64,000 nt of DNA from Hormiphora californensis (Eukaryota; Ctenophora; Tentaculata; Cydippida; Pleurobrachiidae): positions 4,880,998 to 4,944,997 of the forward strand of contig CM035352.1 of NCBI GenBank assembly GCA_020137815.1, in the 5' to 3' direction. This document shows positions 56,001 through 64,000 of this stretch, one piece after another; positions within the stretch are counted from its first letter, which is position 1; each line of letters begins with the position of its first letter. Made by a program: the position numbers and the translations under genes. Under the pieces are notes generated by a model. It saw only the letters and a program-made list of their open reading frames with translations. It was not told the DNA's origin and did not search any database.

Positions 56001-56356
56001 GGTATCTTCTGGATGGGGAGCTGTCTTTGATGTGGTGCGCTCTTGAAGTGGTGTCTTCTGGAGGTGGTGCGCTCTTGGATGGGGTGCGCTCTTGAACGCT
56101 CTTGGAGGCTCTTGAACTTTATTATGGTTCACTATACAATATACATCCTCTCCAAATATTACCCTACAAGCTGTATCTTAACATGCCCTCCTCTGTCTAG
56201 GTTGTCTCAAGGCGGAACACAACAGCAAGTAGAGTCGTGGAGGATCCCCGACTAAACACCAGCGGGTACCTCAGGGACGAGTACGATGGACGGGAACCAC
56301 TTCTCCAACCCGCATTCGATGGAACAGTCTCCTTAACACGACCCGCTGATGATTGA
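50024..56356 (+). CDS. Spinster-type (SPNS) MFS lysosomal/plasma-membrane lipid transporter, four frame breaks
   Basis: Eleven exons: 50024-50150, 50316-50429, 50645-50730, 50919-51063, 51238-51484, 53649-53778, 53898-53958, 54118-54321, 54463-54561, 54706-54876, 56201-56356. MFS motifs include NLFNYIDRYIVSGTLD, FGFLGDRYKR (loop 2-3 motif), ALVGIGEASYAALAPPIISD and GGALGYIIGGGI. Later pieces match Spinster proteins: AYTVGALTQWIPVYV, VAGFIAIPAGSVVSKFLERF and NILFSHVLGDAISP. Exons 6, 7 and 8 each need one or two extra bases skipped to stay in the conserved frame: near 53685, 53914, 53931 and 54286. With four single-base corrections the length is 511 codons (human SPNS1 528) and every splice phase agrees. 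Members export lysophospholipids or sphingosine-1-phosphate by proton-coupled transport. SPNS1 is the closest by feel, but the paralogue cannot be settled. Confidence 0.88.
50418..50505 (+). repeat. Tandem repeat carrying three 5' splice sites
   Basis: A 32-33-base unit ending TTCCTGGGTAAG occurs three times, at the exon 2 boundary and twice just inside intron 2. Each copy carries a consensus donor, G/GTAAG, at 50430, 50462 and 50495. Confidence 0.85.
51590..51708. repeat. Perfect palindrome built of CTTATAACAC units
   Basis: CACTGCTTGTACAACTTATA... is followed by its exact inverted copy, ending AAGTTGTACAAGCAGTG. The core alternates ACACTGGGCAGTGT and CACTTATAACAC blocks. It lies in intron 5 of the Spinster gene. 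Confidence 0.85.
51704..52515. mobile_element. Long inverted repeat in Spinster intron 5, arms about 300 bases
   Basis: Left arm (about 51710-52006) includes GTCGATAACTACATCGACCT and AGGTCCCCTGAGTAACCATC; the right arm (about 52213-52510) is its inverted copy. The 207-base loop contains a CGCACGTGCG-like dyad. No coding capacity. Confidence 0.85.
52651..53072. repeat. GA tract followed by CT tract
   Basis: About 210 bases of interrupted (GA)n, then about 70 mixed bases and 140 bases of (CT)n, so the region can fold on itself. The many single-base irregularities look like either decay or sequencing noise. Confidence 0.85.
53273..53568. mobile_element. Inverted-repeat element with GGCTCG-rich loop
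   Basis: TTTTATTATGCCTAT and GTACCTGA near the left end recur inverted at the right (TCAGGTAC, ATAGGCATAATAAAA). The interior repeats CTCGCAGGCTCG three times and TCGACCTTCGGTCTCG-type dyads twice. In Spinster intron 5. Confidence 0.6.
53987..54035. mobile_element. Minimal pogo-like MITE, copy 5
   Basis: Only 49 bases: CAGTCGGACCCCGATTTACC joined almost directly to its inverted end ATCGGGGTACGACTG, flanked by TA. It fills much of Spinster intron 7. Confidence 0.8.
54906..55785. mobile_element. Long inverted repeat in Spinster intron 10, arms about 330 bases
   Basis: Starts TACCGTGTGCGGCAAAAAAA and ends with the exact inverted copy, TA at both borders. Arms match almost perfectly to about 55235 and from about 55455. 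The loop has no protein-like frame. Confidence 0.92.
55825..56132. mobile_element. AAGAGC-family foldback element, copy C
   Basis: Right end GAACTTTATTATGGTTCAC is intact; the left end is damaged (starts at AAGTTTAAGAGCGCACCCC). Interior modules are as in copies A and B. It sits 40 bases from the previous element in the same intron. Confidence 0.85.
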
Positions 56357-57122
56357 TGGGATCAGAGAAAGAGATATCATCCATTCAAGAACTGAGTTCA
56401 AAGACATTGGATATTGAGTGACTGGGAGCTGAAGAACAGTTCATGAACGAGAGAGATGAAGAGAATTATGAGTCAAGATTTTTATCAGTGCTGTGATTAT
56501 ACTTTGGGCTCCGCTACTTTTTTGTAATTGTAGTTTTGGTTACTAAAAATTGTGACACTAAAAATATGGAAACAGAATAATGTTCAGATTGATTGGTTAT
56601 TTTTATCTTTTCAGTTTCACTGGAAATGGAATGGAAGTTTCAATAAAATAAGTAGCCGGAGTACTTGAAATGCATGCCGTTGTATGTTTTGTGTGGTTAG
56701 AATTTATATTTGTTGTTGGCGTATCAGTATCCAGGTTGTTTTAATTCCATTTTAAATCCAAAGATCTGTGGCGCAAATTTACGTAGTGCACCGCAAGATG
56801 ACGCCGCGCAGTCAAGTAACTGATATCGATATGCGCGTTTGGAAACTAAAACTTTTAAAAAGTTCGCGTTTTTGTCTTCTGAAATCTGAGGCAAAAGAGT
56901 TAAGAGACAAGATCAAGAGTGTGAAACGTGACTTGCCCACCACTGACCACCATGACACAATTATTTCATTATGAATTTCTGTTTTTCATTCAAATTCCTC
57001 AGACTAAATTTTAAGTTCTGGAATTCCGACGGGAAAACCGAAAACGAGCGCTTTTTATAAAACAAATTAATACCGCTGGTATTATTATACCGCCCTTTTA
57101 GAGATGTAGATAAGCTTTTCAA
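56357..57122. other. Intergenic spacer
   Basis: 3' UTR of the Spinster gene and promoter region of the PH-kinase gene. AATAAAATAAG near 56642 is a possible poly(A) signal. It also holds one small open frame listed separately. Confidence 0.5.
56799..56974 (+). CDS. Hypothetical 58-codon ORF
   Basis: Starts MTPRSQVTDIDMRVWKLKLL and contains a Lys-rich predicted helix (KSEAKELRDKIKSVKRDLP). The frame is clean and not repeat-derived, but I recognise no family. It could be an upstream ORF in the PH-kinase transcript, which begins 150 bases later, or a chance frame. Confidence 0.22.
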
Positions 57123-60100
57123 ATGGCTACGTTAGAGGGAGAACTACTCAAGGACGGTGGTTGGAGACGTGGTTGGCGGAAAAGATATTTCAAACTGTCC
57201 AAAATTTACTTCCAGTACTTTGAGAATCATCACAGCACCGGACCAAAGGGTGCCCTGGTTCGGGGCACTATTAATAATGTTGAGTTAATCGATCTCAATA
57301 CGTATCAGTTTAAAGTAACTTTTAAAAACGAGGTCTGGGATCTCAAAGCTACATCCAGGGTTAGTACATTAACACTAATTAATTAATTAACTAATCATCG
57401 CCGGAACTTGTTTTGTGTGTCTTCATTCTTTCAACCATAAGATAAGAACAAAAACAAACTACACCCTTGACACCAACGTCTAAACATTGCCGCCTTCTTT
57501 TCAGCCAGAACTAATCAAATGGATGGAAGCTCTAAAGCCAAATAGTACACACATTATAAAACAGTCCACTCAATCAACTCGCCCTGTCACTGCACCCTCT
57601 GGAAATGTATCAGCGACTGCGTTTCAACCAGAACCCACTGAAAACCAGTACCAGACACTCCCTAGTACTGCCACACAGCAAAGGATATCACATCACTCAG
57701 GGGGGTCGGACGGTAGGACATCTCCTTCAACGTCCCTGGCGTCAAACAGAATGAGGTGGGTCATATTTGGATGAGAATTGGTTATTTGAATGTGGTTGTC
57801 AAGCTGCCTTTTATCGGTACAATTATTAGATGTGTGTACCGCAAAGTTTGTGGTGTCTTAATTACCCTTTCAAACATATATAATCGAGGTATACACTATC
57901 TAACTAATCTACTAATCTAACTAATCTACTAATTTTTTGTTTCAGTACCCCAGCCGAGATTTCTTACACATCACACAACAACACGTGAGTAACCAATCAA
58001 TTATTGAGTCGTCTAACACTGTATCAAGTATGAACAATTCAATCAATTATACCATGTATGGAATGAACTACGACAGCTCTCCTCCGTTTATTGATCTTAC
58101 CTTTTCTCTCAGATCGTCCTCAGTTCGAAGTCTCAACCCCGCAACATCAAACAACAGTGTGACCTCCTCCAAACCGGTAAGAGTACCCCTAGTTACCACC
58201 GCCTAATTACCACCCCTAGCTAACACCCCTAACTAACACCCCTAGTTACCACGTCTCTCAACTGGTGTGAAATGTGTGATCCAGGTGTGAGAGTGTGTGT
58301 GAGAGAGGGCATGGACGTGATATAATGTAAGTAACATGTTACTAAGCATTATAGCAGCTCTAACAATCCTAGAAGGTCGACCAGCGAAAGAGCTGTCCTC
58401 TCCCGGGTAGTTCCAGCGTCCGAATTCCTCCCAAGCCACCCATCACCCCAGTCGGCCGGCAGAGTCTTCCTGCTATTCTCAACCCCCCTGGACACCTGAA
58501 CCTAAATCTGAATCTTTCTAATCGACGGAGCAGTTGCAATCTTGAAACATTTTGCGAGGTTTTTAGCTTGCCTGATGCTTGCAGATCTGTACTTTGTTAT
58601 GGCTGTTCTGAAATTAATCTGCCAGTGATCTTCATTCGTTTTCAATGGCTGTTCTAAAATTAATCTGCCAGTGATCTTGATTCGTTTTCAATGGCCGACA
58701 TGAGATTTCCTGTACAGTACTTGTATGATCACGACAACAACAACTATGAATGAAACAGCATGTGTATGGATTGATTTGTAACCTGATTTTACGCACGGTT
58801 TCTATCCCCCCCCTAAATTATACCTACTTTTCCTCTATTTGACTTTTATCTACCTCTCGCTCTCCCCCCATCTATCTTTCTATCTGCAGGCAGACTATGA
58901 GGATCCGATGGAAAAGTTCCATACCAGTGAGCCTGGATCGGAGCCCTCTCTCCCCCAAACTACAGTCCAACTAACACCTGTTGTTGTAAAGGAGGGGATT
59001 GAGGAGGGGATCGAGTTTGAGTTCAATGATGATGATGATGATGATGAATTCCTTGATTTCAGCGAGGGTAAGTCTTATAACGTGTTACGTGGTTTACAAT
59101 GATGGAAGTTTATCTATCATTTGATTTTGATTTGTGATTCAGTAACTACTTATTGTAATCGTGGGGGGGGGGGGGGTCCAGCCCTAAAAAAAGCTAAAGG
59201 TACCCTGATTTTGGTCGATAGCGTTTTTTATTTTAGCTTTTTTTAGCTTTTTTTAGCTTTTTTTAGCTTTTTTTAGCCCTACTTTTTATGTTTTTTTCAG
59301 CATTCATCTTGACACTTTTCCATTAAATTTTCATCCTTCCGGACGTCTATTGACTGCATTTGTTCATTTCCTGCACATTTTTTACCATAATCTATCGTTT
59401 ATGTCCATACATAGCAATTTCTGTATCCACCCCTACTGCCATTTTCTGGAGACATTTTTTCGATAAAAATATTATTCAAATTTGATAAAAATAGTTTTAA
59501 AAAAGTTCAAAAAACGTTATAAAACGTTATAATAAAAGTTTAAAAAATTTGGCGTCAGCGGGATTCGAACCTATATGAATCCACTAAAACTCAATTTTAG
59601 CTTTTTTTAGCTTTTTTTAGCTTTTTTTAGCCTTAAAAAAGCTAAAAAAAGCTAAATAAAGCTAAAAAAAGCTAAAAAAGCTAAAAAAGGCTAAAAAAGC
59701 TAAAAAAAGCTAAAAAAAGCTAAAAAAAGCTAAAAAAAGCTAAAGGTACCCTGATTTTGGCCGTTAGCTTAGCTTTTTTTAGGGCTGGACCCCCCCCAAT
59801 CGTTAATACACCCAAATACCCACTTTTGATCCGTGTTGTATGATCTGTTTCTTGATTAACCAGAGCTGTATGTGAATGATTGCCACACATTACGGGCAAG
59901 TCTGGGGTTGCGGCTGAACGGTGGTAATGGTGAGGTGGATGGAATGGCCCCAGAGCTAGGATCGGGGGTTGGAGGTATTAGGATCAATATTGATCCAGGG
60001 ACCCCAGGTGAGACAGGGGACTTTACTGACAGAATATGGACCCCATGTGATCTGTGACTACTGCATGCAGACAACTGACAAAACATATGGATAGAATATG

Positions 60101-63100
60101 GACTAACAACAACCAGTAAATGGAGACAACTGATTTGGACCGATACAACAACAGAACAAGAATGTTTGGAACACAATGTCATTTCCATTTCCACACAGGC
60201 AGCAACCACTACAGTATGGCCCGTGGCATGCAACCTCCTGCTGCAATACCTGGCCCTCCTACTGATACAATACCTGGCCCTAATGCTCATGAGTACGCCA
60301 ATACTTCTGAGGATGAGGAACGGCAAACCCCGGTCCGGTTAAAATCCATTAAAAGTAGGAGCTGGACTGATCGACTTGGAAGAGAGACAACTTTTGTAAA
60401 ACAGAGACAACTCACATTAACAACTGACGATGTATAGTTAGTCATGACCTTACAATTTACATACGGATTACTAAGTTGCTGATGAATCCTAATATCTTCC
60501 AGGTGAAAAGGGACAGGTAACATACGAACTGAAAGAAACGGAGCGGTCCGGGTCACCGTCCACCATACCCTCACTCCCTGGTAGGTCTATCAAATTATCT
60601 TGACTCACGTTTTGTTCAACACATGGTATGAAAAGTTATAGTATACATTTTACAAGTTAAGTTTTAAAGTTGTTCACGACGTATTTTCCGGTTTCCCAGT
60701 ATCAGGAGAGAAGACGCTGAATGTGAAGACTCTATCTTCTCACGTCTTCACCACAATGAAGATAAACGAGTGGATAAAATCTGTTAAACCAGGTTAGTAA
60801 CCATGGTAACCATTAGGTATTTATAACCATGTTATGTTACCATTGGTAACCATTGGTTACACTTGTTGATAAGAAGGGAGTGGTCAGGAGTGTTTCGGAA
60901 TTCGAGTAGCCTCGTTTTCGAGTACTACCTCGATGAAGTCATGTTTTTGTAATAACACGCAATAAATCACGTCTTTTTAGTACGGGCATATGACGTTTCC
61001 TTATCGGCATAATCTTTCTCAAGCTAATTCCACTTCTAGGGTACTCTATAGGGTCCCTAGAAACACCCCCTGAGTTTGTTGCAAAATCGGCGATGGAGAA
61101 CTTGACTTAATTGGGCCTAATTGGTTACAGGGTGATTTCAGCCTTAAGTCAAAATCATAAGTACCCTTAAAATAGGCGTAGCGTAAAAAATGAGGGCACC
61201 AAAGTGATCAGCGTCCTCGCATTAGTGGGGGTAGGTGCCGGAATTAAGTCTCTATCTCATCTGGTTAATTAGATAATTGGATAATTAGGTTTGCGCATAT
61301 AACCGTTCTTTGGCTATATGGCTATAGCCACTTAGGAAAGGAGTAGAGAAAAAACCGAGGGCACTAAAGTGATCAGCGCCCTCGCATTAGTGGGGGTAGG
61401 TGCTGGAATTATGTCTCTATCTTGCCTGGTTAATTAGATAATTGGATAATTAGGTTTGCGCATAACCGTTTTTTGGCTATATGGCTATAGCCACTTAGGA
61501 ATGGTTTAGAGACTTTTCACTGGCGCCATTTTGTAGGCAATAGCCAAGTTATGGGGGGTCGACGTCGGACTTTTAAGCTCTATCTCCAACCGTTTAGCCG
61601 TTATTGGGCTTAATCGATGCTCAAAATGAGCTAAAAACGGTAAAAAGCCCGATTTTGAGCAACTTTAAAGCCAAATAACGGCTAAACGGTTGAAGATAGA
61701 GCTTAAAAGTCCGACGTCGACCCCCCATAATTTGGCTATAACCTACAAAATGGCACCAATGAAAAGTCTCTAAACCATTCTTAAGTGGCTATAGCCATAT
61801 AGCCAAAAAACGGTTATGCGCAGACCTAATTATCCAATTATCTAATTAACCAGATGAGATAGAGACTTAATTTTAGCACCTACCCCCACTAATTCGAGGA
61901 CGCTGATCATTTTAGTGCCCTCGGTTTTTTCTCTACTCCTTTCCTAAGTGGCTATAGCCATATAGCCAAAGAACGGTTATATGCGCAAACCTAATTATCC
62001 AATTATCTAATTAAGCAGATGAGATAGAGACTTAATTCCGGCACCTACCCCCACTAATGCGAGGACGCTGATCACTTTGGTGCCCTCATTTTTTACGCTA
62101 CGCCTATTTTAAGGGTACTTATGATTTTGACTTAAGGCTGAAATCACCCTGTAACCAATTAGGCCCAATTAAGTCAAGTTCTCCATCGCCGATTTTGCAA
62201 CAAACTCAGGGGGTGTTTCTAGGGACCCTATAGAGTACCCTAGAAGTGGAATTAGCTTGAGAACGATTATGCCGAAAACTTGCCGGTTTCCGACGTCATA
62301 TGCCCGTACTATTTGTGTGGAGTGAAAAAAGAGAGGAAAAGTGAAACTAAAAAGAGAGAGCGAGAGAGAGAGGGACAGGCCAGCGATAGATAGATCAAGA
62401 GAAATCCTAGCTCCCAAGTCCCAGAGCTCCCCATATCCTGTTACAGTGTGTCTGTCTGTGTGTGAAGCTTGTTTGTATTGGAGTGTGTAGTAGAGACTTT
62501 TTCCACAAACACATTCTCTCTCTCCCTCTCTCCTCACCATCTCTCTCCATCTCACTACGCCTCCACTTGTTATGAAGGGGGCACAGGTGTTATGAAGAGC
62601 TGCAGAGGTGTGTGACAGGTATCAAAACCTGGTACATTCCGGAAATGCTGTTAATTAGGATGACATGATTCGATGTGCATAGGTTGTGTGTGAGACAGTA
62701 CTGGTAAATTGTGTCTACCTGCAGCAGCACAGTGTACATTGTGTGTAAGTACACAAACACTGAACACAAACAATGGGGGGGGGGCACATATGCTACTGTT
62801 TACTGTACATTCCAACACCTAACTCTCCGAATCCCCCACGATGATAAATAGGGGGGTGTCTGGGCTTGCCTGGCTAGAACATAGCAAGTCTGGGCATTGT
62901 CACACAGTAGCGAGGTAAATCGGCTTATTTCCCCAAAATGATGATGATATACATCCGTCCCCCCTCTCTCTCTCTTACAAATGAAAAAGATGATTAGAAG
63001 TTAGAAGATAAAATCCCATCCCCCAGTTGAGAAGGCGTTTGTGGACCCGATGGAGCAAGACCTGGGCACCCTTGATACCTACCTGGTTAACAACGCCCCC

Positions 63101-64000
63101 TGTCTACCTGGGGACGGTATTGTCCTGCTCAACAAAATAGGAAATGGTAAGAGAGTGGGAAATGATGACTGATGCTCGACAGAGTTATCTAGAACAAATT
63201 TAAAACGAGTAAAACTTCATGTTTTAAGTTTGACATTTGCAGGTGCCTTTGGTGAGGTATGGAAGGCACGGTGTACGCCCCCTATTGGTGGGGATCCTGA
63301 GGCAGCAATTAAAATACTAAAGGTAATTACAGACACAACTGCAAATTATTCGAATCATCCTGTGGTTACCTTATGAGATATGTTGCTATCATGGCCGGTA
63401 GTGTACTCCTGACAGTACTACAATGTATACAGGGCCCCTTAGCTGCAGCAGTGACAGGGCCCCTTAGCTGCAGCAGACGCTGTGTGGGGTCCCTAGTGTG
63501 CACGGTTTTTATGTGTGTATTGAATTCCTTGCCTTTGTATGTACACCTAAAATAGTTCTTCCCAGTAAAATATATATTGTCACATCCTGGGTAACCATGG
63601 TAACAGTTGTCTCAGTAGTCAGTGTACACATTCAGTGAAAATAAACACTTACCTCATTGTGTGTGTAGAATCAGTCATGAACACACGCGCCCTACTACTA
63701 CTTCCTATATTAGTACAAACTGTACTTTCTAGCAAGATCACCCTACGTAATTATTTATCTCAACTTATCTACAGTCGGACCCCGATTTACCAGCCGCGAT
63801 ATCAGTCGGGCTCCGATATACAGTCGGACCCCGATTTACCGGGCAAACACTTCCCTCTAAGTAATGAGTGTCCCGGTATATCGAGGTCCGACTATTACAT
63901 CTGTATCTCGTTTCAGGAGGGGTCTACAGATAAACACAGACATGACTTTTACGGCGAGGCAGTCCTGTTGGGACAATTCAAACATCCTAATGTTATAGCT
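57123..64000 (+). CDS. PH-domain protein with C-terminal tyrosine-kinase-like domain (3' end beyond window)
   Basis: Thirteen exons join in phase: 57123-57359, 57505-57755, 57946-57984, 58113-58176, 58376-58558, 58890-59067, 59864-60007, 60199-60354, 60503-60580, 60700-60792, 63027-63146, 63243-63322, 63917-64000 (569 codons so far). Residues 1-95 are a PH domain: EGELLKDGGWRRGWRKRYFK, YFENHHSTGPKG and the C-terminal helix ELIKWMEAL. Then about 370 residues of Ser/Pro/acidic linker, with a DDDDDD run and EDPMEKFHTSEPGSEP. The last exons open a protein kinase: glycine loop IGNGAFGEVWKAR, ATP lysine AAIKILKEGSTDKHRHDF, alpha-C glutamate EAVLLGQFKHPNVI, most like tyrosine kinases. No SH2 or SH3 is visible, so this is not a Tec-type layout. 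Long inverted repeats fill introns 6 and 10. Confidence 0.82.
59162..59798. mobile_element. Inverted-repeat element made of AGCTTTTTTT units
   Basis: Ends GGGGGGGTCCAGCCCTAAAA and its inverted copy. Both arms contain runs of AGCTTTTTTT / AAAAAAAGCT and AGCTAAAGGTACCCTGATTTT. Within it at 59551-59572, read on the - strand, is GGTTCGAATCCCGCTGACGCC followed by a T-run, which resembles a tRNA T-arm/acceptor end (a pol III B box); the rest of the tRNA is absent. It is in PH-kinase intron 6. Confidence 0.85.
60979..62310. mobile_element. Long inverted repeat in PH-kinase intron 10, arms about 640 bases
   Basis: AGTACGGGCATATGACGT at the left matches its inverted copy at the right end. Each arm contains two tandem copies of a block of about 170 bases carrying GGGCACYAAAGTGATCAGCG and TGGCTATATGGCTATAGCCA. 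The centre (about 61560-61730) is itself palindromic (CGACGTCGGACTTTTAAGC and inverse). No coding capacity. Confidence 0.92.
63772..63895. mobile_element. Compound pogo-like MITE, copy 6
   Basis: Two CAGTCGGACCCCGATTTACC starts (63772 and 63824) share one inverted end (CGAGGTCCGACT at about 63881-63892), so one element probably inserted into another. In PH-kinase intron 12. Confidence 0.75.

Noticed and set aside
50024-56356. A programmed +1 frameshift signal shared by the four Spinster sites
   Set aside because: Codons at the four sites (TTT, TTT, GTG, GCT) and those in XPF and the IP3-receptor-like gene have no common slippery sequence or adjacent stop; kept only as an alternative.
59530-59600. 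A complete tRNA gene on the - strand
   Set aside because: Only the T-loop and acceptor-like 3' part is present; the T-stem 5' strand does not pair and no D or anticodon arm is found.

Overview
This is nuclear DNA from an animal, most likely an early-branching metazoan such as a sponge. Coding regions are split by GT-AG introns, and the genes are typical metazoan ones: GLE1, XPF/ERCC4, NUP54, POLR1C, a Spinster transporter, an IP3-receptor-type gene, a rhodopsin-like GPCR, a GT8 glycosyltransferase-like protein with a VWC domain, a secreted Sushi-domain protein and a tyrosine-kinase-like gene. Genes are tightly packed and short palindromic repeats are everywhere. The sponge assignment is inference; no rRNA, mitochondrial or other diagnostic locus is present. 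One 100-base run of N (32709-32808) marks a scaffold gap.

Layout. 1-5.9 kb: an orphan methyltransferase-like gene (-), three palindromic elements side by side, a LINE fragment and a minisatellite. 5.9-17.9 kb (+): twelve-exon GLE1, then intronless ERCC4/XPF with one frame break, then an intronless VWC/GT8 membrane protein that has lost its DxD motif. 19.5-24.7 kb (+): one or two low-complexity coiled-coil genes around a 380-base CT tract, with a coding minisatellite. 27.6-37.0 kb (-): an EcKinase/CHK-like kinase, LINE debris, a secreted Sushi protein and the N-terminal part of an IP3-receptor-like gene cut off by the gap. 37.5-41.6 kb: two foldback elements and an intronless GPCR (+). 41.6-49.4 kb: a small secreted or GPI-anchored orphan (-), divergent from POLR1C (+), followed by NUP54 (+). 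50.0-56.4 kb (+): an eleven-exon Spinster-type transporter. 57.1 kb to the window end (+): a PH-domain protein whose thirteen exons run into a tyrosine-kinase-like domain.

The genes do not form one pathway. GLE1 and NUP54 both act at the nuclear pore, but they lie 30 kb apart among unrelated genes, so I read the order as ordinary eukaryotic synteny.

The unusual content is in the non-coding part. (1) Long inverted repeats, with arms of about 190-680 bases, sit in introns of NUP54, the Spinster gene (two) and the PH-kinase gene (two), and in one intergenic region; transcribed introns would carry very long RNA hairpins. (2) Several short palindromic families recur: a pogo/Tigger-like MITE with TA target duplications (six clear copies), an 'AAGAGC' foldback (three copies), an 'AAAGTCGG' foldback and an 8-bp-TSD hAT-like MITE. 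(3) One intron of the IP3-receptor-like gene has been tandemly duplicated together with its exon edges, leaving a 13-base exon between perfect splice sites. (4) Conserved reading frames in several genes are broken by what look like extra single bases, four of them within 650 bases of the Spinster gene. Insertion-biased assembly error is the leading explanation, but decay or +1 frameshifting is testable.
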